The translations under genes and the position numbers were made by a program. DNA of 64,000 nucleotides from NCBI GenBank assembly GCA_965530755.1, contig CBESNA010000004.1:1-64000 (forward strand), given 5' to 3'. Numbering within the stretch: position 1 is the first letter of the stretch; each line of letters begins with the position of its first letter. The stretch comes from SZUA-35 sp965530755. Lineage in GTDB: Bacteria; Actinomycetota; Acidimicrobiia; Acidimicrobiales; SZUA-35. Positions 29,279-37,823 of the stretch are shown here, piece by piece. A model generated the notes under the pieces. It was given only the letters and a program-made list of their open reading frames with translations. It was not told the origin of the DNA and ran no database searches.

Positions 29279-30508
29279 GTGTCGCTCGTGCCAAGAGACA
29301 TCCAGAAGTCCAAGAAATTGGACAACGTCCTCTACGACATTCGTGGCCCGATTCTCGATGAGGCCAACCGTCTCGAGCTGGAGGGTCACCGGATCTTCAA
29401 GCTCAACATCGGCAATCCAGCTCCGTTCGGATTCGAAGCCCCAGACGAAGTACTCGTCGACATGGTGCGGAATCTGCCGACGGCGCAGGGCTACTGCGAT
29501 TCGCAGGGCCTCTATTCGGCCCGCAAGGCCGTCATGCAATACAACCAGCGGATGGGCATCGCCGGCGTTGAGATCGACGATGTCTACATCGGCAACGGCG
29601 TCTCGGAGCTGATCGGCATCGCCTTGCAAGGGCTCCTCGACAACGGGGACGAGGTGTTGATCCCGAGTCCGGACTATCCGCTTTGGACGGCGGCCACCAC
29701 CCTCAGCGGCGGCCGGCCCGTGCACTATCGCTGTGACGAGGAAGCGGGCTGGTTCCCCGACATCGCCGACATGCGCTCGAAGATAACTGAGCGCACTCGG
29801 GCCATCGTGGTGATCAACCCGAACAATCCCACCGGAGCATCGTATTCCCGGGCGCTGCTACAGGAGATCGTCGAACTCGCTCGTGAACATGACCTCGTCG
29901 TCATGGCCGATGAGATCTACGACAAGATCCTGTACGACGACGCTCAACACACATCGATCGCATCGCTCGCTGACGACCTCGTCTTCCTGACCCTCAACGG
30001 CCTCTCGAAGACCTACCGGGTCGCCGGTTTCCGCTCTGGCTGGATGACGATCAGCGGAGCGAAGGAACGGGCGACCGGCTATGTCGAGGCGCTGCGGATG
30101 CTGACCTCCATGCGGCTCTGCGCGAACGTGCCTGCCCAGCACGCGATCCAATCGTCGCTCGGCGGCTACCAAAGCATCAGCGAGTTCGTGACCCCCGGCG
30201 GTCGTCTGCACGAGCAGCGGCGGGTCGCCCACGATCTGATCAACTCGATCGACGGCCTGTCGTGCACCCTCCCGGACGGCGCCCTTTACCTGTTCCCGAA
30301 GATCGACACGGCGAAGTTCAACATCTCCGATGACGAGCAGTTCGTGCTCGACTTCCTACGATCCGAGCAGATCCTCATGGTGCAGGGCACCGGCTTCAAC
30401 TATCCCGAGCCCAATCACTTCCGCGTGGTCTTCCTTCCGAGCGTCGACGATCTCGAGTGGGCCATCGGTCGCCTCGAGAAGTTCCTTGCCAGCTACGGGC
30501 AGGACTGA
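29279..30508 (+). CDS. alanine-type aminotransferase (class I)
   Basis: A PLP-dependent aminotransferase of 409 residues, closest to AlaA (glutamate-pyruvate aminotransferase). Motifs: NPNNPTGASYS for the cofactor face, the Lys in NGLSKTYRVAGFRSGW that forms the Schiff base, and DEIYDKILYDD. It transfers amino groups between glutamate and pyruvate. Translation could start at GTG 29279 or at the GTG nine bases on. No strong ribosome binding site is seen. It is divergent from the WS/DGAT operon. Confidence 0.92.
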   Translation: MSLVPRDIQKSKKLDNVLYDIRGPILDEANRLELEGHRIFKLNIGNPAPFGFEAPDEVLVDMVRNLPTAQGYCDSQGLYSARKAVMQYNQRMGIAGVEIDDVYIGNGVSELIGIALQGLLDNGDEVLIPSPDYPLWTAATTLSGGRPVHYRCDEEAGWFPDIADMRSKITERTRAIVVINPNNPTGASYSRALLQEIVELAREHDLVVMADEIYDKILYDDAQHTSIASLADDLVFLTLNGLSKTYRVAGFRSGWMTISGAKERATGYVEALRMLTSMRLCANVPAQHAIQSSLGGYQSISEFVTPGGRLHEQRRVAHDLINSIDGLSCTLPDGALYLFPKIDTAKFNISDDEQFVLDFLRSEQILMVQGTGFNYPEPNHFRVVFLPSVDDLEWAIGRLEKFLASYGQD

Positions 30509-30550
30509 ACACATCTGCCCATCCTGGTCCAGAGCCAGAAGGCCCAGGAG

Positions 30551-30567
30551 GAGCGGAACATCCGCTC
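30551..30567 (+). terminator. small hairpin after the aminotransferase
   Basis: Seven-base arms (GAGCGGA/TCCGCTC) with a three-base loop, 42 bases downstream of the aminotransferase stop; no T-run follows. A weak terminator is possible. Confidence 0.3.
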
Positions 30568-30602
30568 ATTCAGGACATGGGCCTGCCTGCGAGCATGAGC
30601 CG

Positions 30603-32729
30603 ATGGAAAGCTTTTCACCTCGTTGCGGTCATGCCGCGTTGCGTTCTTTGATCTTCGTTCTCCTCGGATCGTGCGTTCTTCTCGGAGCGGCCGGAACGGC
30701 TGGAGCCGACATCGATGATGTCCAGCAGAGCAGTTGGGGGCTGGCGACCGAGGGTCCGTCCCGCGTGGTCGACCGATATGACTCGCTCGGCTGGGCAGTC
30801 GAAGAAGCAGGTGGCTTCGTCTATGTCGGTGGCAAGTTCCTTGAAGTGACGAACGGCCAGGACGTGCAGGCACAGGCTCACCTGGCGGCGTTCGACTTGG
30901 ACTCCGGAGCGTGGGTGTCATCGATCCGGCCGATCGTCGGTGGCCCGGTCCTCGCCCTCGAGCTGTCTCCAGACGGCGGGCTCTTCGTCGGTGGCGAGAT
31001 GGACGAGTGGAACGGCGCCACCATCGGGGCATTGGTCAAGATCAATCCAGTGACCGGCGAGCTGTGGCCGGGGTTCACCACACGGATCTACGGCGGGACG
31101 TCGGCGATTCGTGATCTCAGCATGGGTCCAGACGGGTGGATGTACGCCGCCGGGACTTTCACCACCGCATCGGCCAACGGAAACCCTGGCCCTGTCGAGA
31201 GCGTGGTTCGGTTCGATCCGGTCACCGGAGCGATCGACTGGAGCTGGGTACCCGCGACCGACGGTGGCGCCATCTGGGGCGTGAGCCGTTCCTATACGGA
31301 AAACGTCGTGTACTTGGCCGGCTGGAACAACGTGAAGAACGGCCAGACGGTCGTCGGACTCGACAGTTCGGATGCTGACGTCGTCGTGTGGGACACCTTC
31401 GTCCTCAACTTCAACTGCTGCAATCACATGTACGACATCCAGGCCACCCCGTTCGGAACGGTGTTCGCCGTCGGCGAGCAGCATGGTGCGTATCTGTACG
31501 ACGAGGCGGACGACTGGGCACAGATCGCTGGTCACGTCACGTCCTATGACAGTCGTTTCCAGGAGAGCAGCGTTCGTCGCGGCGGTGACTACCAGGACAT
31601 CGAGATGTCGAGCGACGGTCTCACGCTCTACGCCTCGTGCCACTGCTGGGGATCACACTCGAGCGGCGTTGGTTTCACCCCGAGATACAGCTTCGACATC
31701 TCCACCGTGGTCGGGACCCCGACCGGCCAGATCAGCTCGACTGCCGCCTACGACTCGATCACGGGGACCCGTGACCAGTCATTCCTGCCGTACATGGCCG
31801 GCGACAGCGGCGGCTGGGGCGTGCTCGAGGCCAGTGACGGATGCATCTGGATCGCCGGCGGCATCGACGCTGTCGGACCCCCGGGGGACCAGACAGCGGG
31901 ACGTGACCTCGTGCGGTTGTGCGAAGAGGGCTACGTCCCGCCGAACGACCTGAACCCCCCGGGCAGCTGTCAGGCCCAGATCTCCGGCGCGACCGTCGAG
32001 GTCACCTGGCCATCGGCGGCCGGTGCAAACGACTACGTGATCTCGCGTTCCGTCGCCGGAGGCACGATCTATTGGCGAGGCGTGTCGGCGACCTCCCCGT
32101 TCATCGACAGCGCGCGATCGGGAACGCTTGCGTATCAAGTGCAGTCGCGAGCGGCCAACGGTGACCGAAGTGCGCCGGTCGACTGCGTCACCGAGGATGT
32201 CACGCCGCCGCTCGAGGCGCCGCCGCTCTGCACAGCGACCATCGAAGGCGGAACCGTCGATGTCGTGTGGCCCGTGGCCAATGGTGCAGATGAGTACGTC
32301 ATCTATCGAAGTGTCGACGGCGGTCCGGAATACTGGCGGGGGCGGACCGCCTCGACCTCGTTCGCCGACTCGAGCCGGTCCGGCACGTTGGTGTACCTCG
32401 TCGCCTCACGAACGAATGCCGGTCAGGTCAGCGTCCGGACGTCGTGTACGACGGTCGACAACAACGGACCGATCGAGCCGGTGGCGTTCTGCGCAGTGAC
32501 CGCAGTCGGCAACGACGCGACCTTGACGTGGCCGGAAGCGCCGGGAGTCGACGCCGAGACTGAGTACATCGTCTACCGAAGTGTCGATGGCGGCGACCGC
32601 TTCTGGCGGGGACGAGTGTCGGTGCCGGCATTCGAGGACACGCTGCGTACCGGTGACGTCACGTACTACGTCGCCGTGAAGCAGGGAGTGGACCTCTCTG
32701 TGGTCACGACCTGTCAACCGGTGGTCTGA
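30603..32729 (+). CDS. secreted beta-propeller-like protein with three Fn3-like repeats
   Basis: The 708-residue product starts with a signal peptide (hydrophobic RSLIFVLLGSCVLLGAAG, cleavage near GADI). Residues ~40-440 hold repeated YVGG / FVGGEM / YAAGTF motifs like those of propeller or delta-60-type repeats. Three ~85-residue modules follow at about 452-530, 538-616 and 624-708. Each starts with a Cys, has a VTW/VVW/LTW strand and a YWRG or FWRG loop, and ends with a second Cys, suggesting a disulfide per module. No membrane anchor or sorting motif is present, so it is probably released. Function unknown; adhesion or polymer binding is likely. Its end overlaps the convergent cyclodeaminase gene by 16 bases. 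Confidence 0.82.
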   Translation: MESFSPRCGHAALRSLIFVLLGSCVLLGAAGTAGADIDDVQQSSWGLATEGPSRVVDRYDSLGWAVEEAGGFVYVGGKFLEVTNGQDVQAQAHLAAFDLDSGAWVSSIRPIVGGPVLALELSPDGGLFVGGEMDEWNGATIGALVKINPVTGELWPGFTTRIYGGTSAIRDLSMGPDGWMYAAGTFTTASANGNPGPVESVVRFDPVTGAIDWSWVPATDGGAIWGVSRSYTENVVYLAGWNNVKNGQTVVGLDSSDADVVVWDTFVLNFNCCNHMYDIQATPFGTVFAVGEQHGAYLYDEADDWAQIAGHVTSYDSRFQESSVRRGGDYQDIEMSSDGLTLYASCHCWGSHSSGVGFTPRYSFDISTVVGTPTGQISSTAAYDSITGTRDQSFLPYMAGDSGGWGVLEASDGCIWIAGGIDAVGPPGDQTAGRDLVRLCEEGYVPPNDLNPPGSCQAQISGATVEVTWPSAAGANDYVISRSVAGGTIYWRGVSATSPFIDSARSGTLAYQVQSRAANGDRSAPVDCVTEDVTPPLEAPPLCTATIEGGTVDVVWPVANGADEYVIYRSVDGGPEYWRGRTASTSFADSSRSGTLVYLVASRTNAGQVSVRTSCTTVDNNGPIEPVAFCAVTAVGNDATLTWPEAPGVDAETEYIVYRSVDGGDRFWRGRVSVPAFEDTLRTGDVTYYVAVKQGVDLSVVTTCQPVV

Positions 32730-33673
32730 GGGCGGTCGTTCTCGAAGACCAATCGAGCGGCGGCGACATCCTCGAGTGCGATGCCTGCCGACTTGAACAT
32801 CGTGATCTGTGTCTCGTCGACTCGGCCGACGCTCGATCCGTCGATGAGCTGAACGAGATCGCCGATGATGTCGTCCATCGTGATGAGCCCGGCCTCGAGC
32901 GGTTGGGAGAGGTCGCCGGCCAAGACACCATCGGTTCGCGAGTCAACATAGATCGATGCCCGTCTGATCACGTCGTCGTCCGCCTCGCGCATCGACGGTG
33001 TGAAACCTCCGATCAGGTCGACGTGAGCGCCGGCCCGGAGCAGCTCGCCTCTGATCAACGGCTCGGTCGCACCCGTGACGGCCGAGATCACGTCAGCCGC
33101 AGCAACGCTTCGGTCGAGGTCCTCGGCCACACTGGCGGCCGCCAGCCCGGAGGCGTGCAACGCGTCGACCACCTGTGCAGCCTTGGTTGTTGATCGACCC
33201 CAGATCTCGATGGTGTCGTAAGAGCGAACGGCGGCGTGAGCCTGCGCCGCCATCGGAGCCAGTGCTCCCGTGCCGATCACCAGCAATCTGCGAGCGTCGT
33301 GTCTGGCCAGTCGCTTGGCGGCGACTGCCGACGCTGCAGCTGTTCGACGGGTTGTGAGCTCGTTGCCGTCACACGCCCCGATCAATTCGCCCGTGGCGCC
33401 ATCGAGCAGCAGGACGCCCGCGTTGACGGTCGCGCGGCCGAATGCTCCATTGTCCGGAACATATGTGGCGACCTTGACTGCGATGACATCGCCGACGACC
33501 CATCCCGGCTTCAGTAGCAGTGATGCATTGGGCCGCCCGTCTCCCACCGGAACGCTGTGCACCGTTCGCTCGGGCGCGAACGCGCCGGGATCGATCAGCG
33601 TCGTCTCGATGGCCTCGATCAGCGTTGGCCACGGAAGTGCGGCGGCGACGGCGTCCGGTCCGATGTACTGCAT
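32714..33673 (-). CDS. ornithine cyclodeaminase family protein
   Basis: This 319-residue protein belongs to the ornithine cyclodeaminase/mu-crystallin family. NAD-binding loop VIGTGALAPMAAQAHA is in the middle, the N-terminal KVATYVPDNGA segment binds substrate in relatives, and DLIGGFTPSMREAD is typical. Members convert ornithine to proline, reduce imines or dehydrogenate alanine; the true substrate here is open. I chose ATG 33673 because GAGGAG lies six bases upstream; the frame extends further without support. It overlaps the 3' end of the secreted protein gene. Confidence 0.87.
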   Translation of the reverse strand: MQYIGPDAVAAALPWPTLIEAIETTLIDPGAFAPERTVHSVPVGDGRPNASLLLKPGWVVGDVIAVKVATYVPDNGAFGRATVNAGVLLLDGATGELIGACDGNELTTRRTAAASAVAAKRLARHDARRLLVIGTGALAPMAAQAHAAVRSYDTIEIWGRSTTKAAQVVDALHASGLAAASVAEDLDRSVAAADVISAVTGATEPLIRGELLRAGAHVDLIGGFTPSMREADDDVIRRASIYVDSRTDGVLAGDLSQPLEAGLITMDDIIGDLVQLIDGSSVGRVDETQITMFKSAGIALEDVAAARLVFENDRPQTTG

Positions 33674-33783
33674 GACACTCCTCGAAAGGTCGACAGGTCT
33701 CCGCAGTTTCCATCGGACGGCGGCCGTGAGCAAGGCGGCTAAGGACGTTCGGCACTTGCGAGTCCACGACACTCCTGGGCACG

Positions 33784-34209
33784 ATGGGACACATGATCGA
33801 GCGAACAGGCCTGGACATCATCGACGAAGAGGAGTGCTGGGCCCTCGCTGCGACGAAATCGATCGGTCGCATGGCGGTGTCGATCAAGAACCGGCCCGAC
33901 ATCTTTCCGGTCAACTATCGCGTCGTGGGTCGAGGGCTGCTCCTCCGCACGGCGCCCGGTGTGAAGCTGGCCGCAGCGACACTGGGAACTGGCGTCGCGT
34001 TCGAGATCGACGAGTTCGACGAGCACGTCCACCACGGTTGGAGCGTCGTCATCCACGGCACCGCGCACGAACTCGAGCGCCTCGATGATCTCCTCGAAGC
34101 CGAGACGACGGCGGTTGAGACGTGGGCCAGCGGCCGCAAGGACCGCTTCGTTCGGATCGACGTCGAGGAGATCAGCGGTCGCCGTATCCCCGAGGAATCC
34201 GACGACTGA
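33784..34209 (+). CDS. pyridoxamine 5'-phosphate oxidase-like flavin-binding protein
   Basis: This 141-residue protein resembles the split-barrel PNPOx-like family (Rv1155-type and related F420/FMN binders). Landmarks: IDEEECWALAATKSIGRMAVS at the N-terminus, FPVNYRVV in the barrel, and WSVVIHGTAHEL. These proteins use flavin, F420 or heme and may reduce small molecules. Which cofactor is used here is not decidable. It could also start at the ATG nine bases downstream. It is divergent from the cyclodeaminase gene and followed by the SEC-C gene on the same strand. Confidence 0.82.
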   Translation: MGHMIERTGLDIIDEEECWALAATKSIGRMAVSIKNRPDIFPVNYRVVGRGLLLRTAPGVKLAAATLGTGVAFEIDEFDEHVHHGWSVVIHGTAHELERLDDLLEAETTAVETWASGRKDRFVRIDVEEISGRRIPEESDD

Positions 34210-34287
34210 ACGCAACTGAACGTCGCCGGTCCGTGCATTCACGGGACTGGACCGAAGGTCGCTTGGAGTGACGCTACGGTCTCTTGG

Positions 34288-34803
34288 ATGACGCAAAGCG
34301 GCGGGAGCGATATTCGACCGGCAGGCTCGGGCCGCCCCGCAATCGCAACGAGCCTCTTGCGCACGATCGCATCGCCGCGGGCCGGTCTCGTCGTCACGAT
34401 CGATGCCGACCTCCCAGCCGACTGGCCGTCAGTCGATGGGTTGATCGAATCCAATCTCGGCCATGCGCTCGGGTGGACGTGTCAGGTGCGGAAGCACGAC
34501 GTCGTGGTGGTGAATCCACTCGGCGAGGGTCTGGCCAAAGCCGCCGTTCCCGACCTGTCGCCGTCGTGGATCGACAATGCACGACAGGACGGGAGCTGTG
34601 CCATGTTCCTCGCGCCGTCTGCGACTGAATCAGGCTTCGCCGAGCTGACTATCGCGAGCGCAGCGTCGACGGGCGATCTACGAGGCGCAACCATCCGGAC
34701 GGCGGTCGCTGACGACTTTGGCGCCATGGAGTCCGTGGGCCGCAACCAACCCTGTCCGTGCGGATCCGGCAAGAAGTTCAAACACTGCCATGGTGGTTCG
34801 TAG
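34288..34803 (+). CDS. SEC-C motif protein
   Basis: The 171-residue protein ends in a SEC-C zinc-binding motif (PCPCGSGKKFKHCHG), the module at the tail of SecA, which chelates zinc with three Cys and a His. The N-terminal ~140 residues are an unknown alpha/beta domain with no recognised family. SEC-C tails often recruit ribosomes or SecB-like partners; here the role is unknown. It is convergent with the enoyl-CoA hydratase gene with 33 bases between. Confidence 0.8.
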   Translation: MTQSGGSDIRPAGSGRPAIATSLLRTIASPRAGLVVTIDADLPADWPSVDGLIESNLGHALGWTCQVRKHDVVVVNPLGEGLAKAAVPDLSPSWIDNARQDGSCAMFLAPSATESGFAELTIASAASTGDLRGATIRTAVADDFGAMESVGRNQPCPCGSGKKFKHCHGGS

Positions 34804-34836
34804 CGGCGATTTTCGAACCGATCGCGGCGCGTGCCT

Positions 34837-35595
34837 CTATGTCGCAGCGCGAGGTGACCGGATTCCGGTGCCGCCGGGGTCCGCACCGATCACGCGATCG
34901 AACCACTCGGCGGCAGATGCCGCCGGTCCGCTGCGCCGCAGGCTCAGCTTGATGCGGCGGACGCCCTCAGGTTCGTGCTCGGCCAATCGAGCAGCCAAGG
35001 CCCATGTTTCGGCCAGGACATCGTCGTCGGCGACGACCGTGTGAGCGAGGCCCAGCTGCAGAAGTTCGGGGCCGGAGATCCTGTCGCCAACCAATGCGAC
35101 CCGGGCTGCGAGCGCTTCGCTGTGTCGTAGGCGCAACCATGCCATGTTCATCGGGGCCGCCATGCCCTGTTGGATCTCGCCAACCTGGAGGAAGGACCGA
35201 TCGCCGGCGACAAGGAAATCGCACGCGAGCGCCAAACTCGCGCCACCGTTGATCGCTGCCCGCTCCAACGCGCCGACGAGGATGCAGGGGAGCTCAAAGA
35301 TTGCTTCGTGCGCTGCCCGCCACATCGTCGGGAAGCTGGCCACCCAGTCGGCCGGTGGGTCGGCGCTGAACTCCTTCAGATCCAGGCCGGAGCAGAACGC
35401 GCCGCCCGCTCCTCGGAGGATGACGACGGTCGTCTCGCCGTCCGCGGTGATTGCCCGCATCGCCGACGCCAGTTCGAGTGCCAGCGGGCCCGTGAGGGCG
35501 TTTCGCCGCGCAGGACGATTCAACACCACCTCGACGATGCGTGGAGTCTCCTCTGATCGCACGATGTCGATGGAGTGGGTCCCCTCGTCCTGCAT
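34837..35595 (-). CDS. enoyl-CoA hydratase/isomerase family protein
   Basis: A crotonase-fold protein of 252 residues. Oxyanion-hole segments: GGAFCSGLDLKEF near residues 64-76 and ALERAAINGGASLALACD near 108-125. A Glu in VGEIQQGM sits where catalytic Glu often lies. These enzymes hydrate or isomerise enoyl-CoA in beta-oxidation or side-chain catabolism; substrate unknown. It starts at ATG 35595. Confidence 0.9.
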   Translation of the reverse strand: MQDEGTHSIDIVRSEETPRIVEVVLNRPARRNALTGPLALELASAMRAITADGETTVVILRGAGGAFCSGLDLKEFSADPPADWVASFPTMWRAAHEAIFELPCILVGALERAAINGGASLALACDFLVAGDRSFLQVGEIQQGMAAPMNMAWLRLRHSEALAARVALVGDRISGPELLQLGLAHTVVADDDVLAETWALAARLAEHEPEGVRRIKLSLRRSGPAASAAEWFDRVIGADPGGTGIRSPRAAT

Positions 35596-35650
35596 CTGAC
35601 GTCCTTCCGATCGTGCGAACGTACTCGGACCGGGATCGGACCCTCGAATC

Positions 35651-36016
35651 TCAGCTTCGGTCAGGGATCGGCGGGCTCGTCGGGACTCGCACGAGAATGA
35701 ACCACCATCCGATGACTCCGGCAGCCAGGATCACGAGCCGCAGCCAGAAGATCTGGACGGCGAATCCGGATGCGAACCCGACGGCGAGTGTCATCATCGC
35801 CAACGCCGTGATCTTCGCCCGTCGTGGCATGCCCTCGCCGTCTCGGTAGGCGCGTACGTGGGGGCCCACGCCGGGGAGTTCGAGAATCCACCGCTCGAAT
35901 CTGGGGCTGGACTTTGCGAAGCATGACGCAGCGAACACCATGAACCCGGTCGTCGGCAGACCGGGTACGACGACTCCGATGCCGCCGAGCGCGACAGCGA
36001 TCCAACCGACGCTCAT
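35651..36016 (-). CDS. DUF454 (YbaN) family membrane protein
   Basis: A 121-residue protein of the YbaN/DUF454 family: an opening hydrophobic helix with GGIGVVVPGLPTTGFMVFAA, the conserved soluble part CFAKSSPRFERWILELPGVGPHVRAY, and two more hydrophobic helices. It is an inner-membrane protein of unknown function. It begins at ATG 36016, is divergent from the next enoyl-CoA hydratase, and ends 55 bases from the previous one. Confidence 0.87.
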   Translation of the reverse strand: MSVGWIAVALGGIGVVVPGLPTTGFMVFAASCFAKSSPRFERWILELPGVGPHVRAYRDGEGMPRRAKITALAMMTLAVGFASGFAVQIFWLRLVILAAGVIGWWFILVRVPTSPPIPDRS

Positions 36017-36159
36017 CCAGAGTGCGCGGCTCAGCGGCGAGCGGTCCTCGGGGCCGCGAATGACCCGTGCGTCGGGAGGGGTGTGGTCGGAGTCGGATTC
36101 GATGAGGCAGTATGCCGACGAGAGAACGATCTGACAGGAGCAACTGCGACGGTGCGAAC

Positions 36160-36960
36160 ATGACGGTGCGAGTCGAGAAGAACGGACCGGTGTGGACCAT
36201 CATCCATTCCCGCCCCGAGGCCAGGAACGCCATGGACCCGACTAGCGCTCGAGAGCTGTTCGAGGCGTTTGTCGAGTTCGACCGTGACGACAGCGCCTCG
36301 GTCGCGGTGTTCTGGGGCGAGGGCGGTGCGTTCTGCGCAGGCTGGGATCTGAAACAAGCGGCCTCGTTGTCCGATGGGGGTAATGGCGTCGACCAGCTGG
36401 TCTTCCCCGAACAGCACGACGAGCACGCGAGGGGACCGATGGGTCCGAGTCGTCTCGAGCTGTCCAAACCGGTGATTGCTGCGATCGCCGGACCGGCGGT
36501 GGCTGGTGGCATGGAGCTCGCAATGTGGGCGGATCTCCGGGTCATGGAGGACACGGCCTACATGGGGGTGTACTGCCGACGGTGGGGCGTCCCGCTCATC
36601 GACGGCGGCACGGTCCGTCTTCCTCGTTTGGTTGGCCAGGGGCGGGCGATGGATCTGATTCTGACCGGCCGACAGGTGATGGCGGACGAGTGTGAGCGAA
36701 TCGGGTTGTGCGAATACGTGGTTCCCCACGGGGAATCGCGGCAGCGGGCCGAGGCGCTCGCCGTCGACATTGCCCGATTTCCCCAGCAATGCATGCGGGC
36801 CGACCGTCGATCGGCGATTGCTCAGCACGGACTGCCCGTGCGTGAAGCGCTTTTGCAGGAATGGGATGGGAGCCGAGGCATGGTGGCCGCCGAAGGCATC
36901 GAGGGGGCGCGTCGATTCGCTGAAGGCAAGGGTCGCGGCGGCGACTTCAAGGAGATCTGA
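36160..36960 (+). CDS. enoyl-CoA hydratase/isomerase family protein
   Basis: A 266-residue crotonase-fold protein with oxyanion motifs GGAFCAGWDLKQA and AIAGPAVAGGMELAMWAD. CRRWGVPLIDGGTVRLPRLVG follows. This variant (crotonase with WGVPLIDGGTVRLP) is common in actinobacteria. I place the start at ATG 36160, as MTVRVEKNGPVWTI is the usual N-terminus; ATG 36112 is in frame and would add 16 residues. It faces the orphan gene cluster across a hairpin-rich gap. Confidence 0.9.
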   Translation: MTVRVEKNGPVWTIIHSRPEARNAMDPTSARELFEAFVEFDRDDSASVAVFWGEGGAFCAGWDLKQAASLSDGGNGVDQLVFPEQHDEHARGPMGPSRLELSKPVIAAIAGPAVAGGMELAMWADLRVMEDTAYMGVYCRRWGVPLIDGGTVRLPRLVGQGRAMDLILTGRQVMADECERIGLCEYVVPHGESRQRAEALAVDIARFPQQCMRADRRSAIAQHGLPVREALLQEWDGSRGMVAAEGIEGARRFAEGKGRGGDFKEI

Positions 36961-36995
36961 CCATCCAGTCAGACCCCACAGCACCACTTACGAGC

Positions 36996-37044
36996 AAACC
37001 CGAGGTTTGAGCCCCCGATTTTGGGGGGCTCAAACCTCGGGTTT
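36996..37044. terminator. 21-bp perfect hairpin, bidirectional terminator candidate
   Basis: Two 21-base arms (36996-37016 and 37024-37044) pair perfectly around a 7-base loop. It lies between the convergent hydratase and the small orphan gene, where a bidirectional terminator would be expected. No long T-tract follows. Confidence 0.6.
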
Positions 37045-37047
37045 GGG

Positions 37048-37073
37048 CGTAGTGACGCGGCGTAGTGACGCGG
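37048..37073. repeat. 13-bp tandem duplication
   Basis: CGTAGTGACGCGG occurs twice back to back at 37048-37060 and 37061-37073, between the two intergenic hairpins. Confidence 0.75.
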
Positions 37074-37118
37074 CGAACGCCTCGCTCGGTCTGGGAGAAT
37101 GACCGAACGAGGCGTTCG
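37074..37118 (-). terminator. second intergenic hairpin
   Basis: 18-bp arms (37074-37091 and 37101-37118, 17 of 18 paired) with a 9-base loop, just beyond the stop of the minus-strand small gene at 37139. It may serve as its terminator. Confidence 0.5.
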
Positions 37119-37138
37119 TGGGAAGCCGATCTCTGCGC

Positions 37139-37369
37139 TCAGGCGTAGGCGGACCAGCGGCGATCGAGTTCGGCCGTGACGGCGGCGAGGCGTCGGGCGT
37201 GAGCAGGATGCAGATCACCGAGATGGGCCTGATGTGCCAGTCGCTCCTCGATGGCGACCAGTTCGGTGATCGTGATCTCGACCGTCGCATCCGTCTCCGG
37301 ACGCTCGACGACCGGAGCGGTCGCGGCGATCTCGTTGTTGCTGTCATCGACCAGTGCGAGGTTGCTCAT
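37139..37369 (-). CDS. small hypothetical protein (76 aa)
   Basis: I do not recognise this family. It starts at ATG 37369 inside an ATGA overlap with the preceding orphan gene, so the two are co-translated. It has an acidic, Thr/Val-rich N-terminal part and a helical C-terminal half (HARRLAAVTAELDRRW). The frame runs further upstream but without coding character. No signal or membrane segment is seen. Function unknown. Confidence 0.6.
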   Translation of the reverse strand: MSNLALVDDSNNEIAATAPVVERPETDATVEITITELVAIEERLAHQAHLGDLHPAHARRLAAVTAELDRRWSAYA

Positions 37370-37692
37370 CGGACGTCTGTTCCGTGAACGATCTCGAAAG
37401 CGGCCTCGACCGAGGCCAGGGCGCCGAGGACAACGTCTTCGAAGTCTCCGGTCACTGGACCAATGGCCCGGAGATCGTCGAGGACTTCGGTGATGAGGCA
37501 ACGGAGCTGCGTGTCGGTGGTGACGTGATAGAGGTCGAGCAACCAGTCGACGCAGCGGTCGAACGAGATGGCGCTGGGACCGTCGTGGTCGGTGACCGTC
37601 GACCAGAAGGCGTCGCAGGTCTCGATGGCGTCAGCCGTCCAGCTGGACTCCACTTCGGTTGAATCGAATGCGGTGGTTTCGTAGGTCGTCAT
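37366..37692 (-). CDS. hypothetical protein (108 aa)
   Basis: Unrecognised family; acidic, predicted helical, rich in Asp, Thr and Val, with CDAFWST and DFEDVVLGALASVEAAFEI segments. A good ribosome binding site (GGGAG) precedes ATG 37692, and the stop overlaps the next gene (ATGA). The long extension of its frame upstream is not supported. It is the middle member of three orphan genes on the minus strand. Function unknown. Confidence 0.62.
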   Translation of the reverse strand: MTTYETTAFDSTEVESSWTADAIETCDAFWSTVTDHDGPSAISFDRCVDWLLDLYHVTTDTQLRCLITEVLDDLRAIGPVTGDFEDVVLGALASVEAAFEIVHGTDVR

Positions 37693-37823
37693 GTTGGTTT
37701 CTCCCTGTGGTTGGCGCCCGTCGTGGTCGCCAGGTGTTGAGGGAGAAACTAGAAACGATCTGCGAGAGCCGAATCGGGGATGACCAGGGTTCATAGGGGA
37801 GCGGCTAGGGGCGACGATGCTGC

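Noticed and set aside
30330..30602. Longer start for the secreted propeller protein
   Set aside because: It would overlap the aminotransferase and bury the signal peptide; ATG 30603 gives a proper secretion signal.
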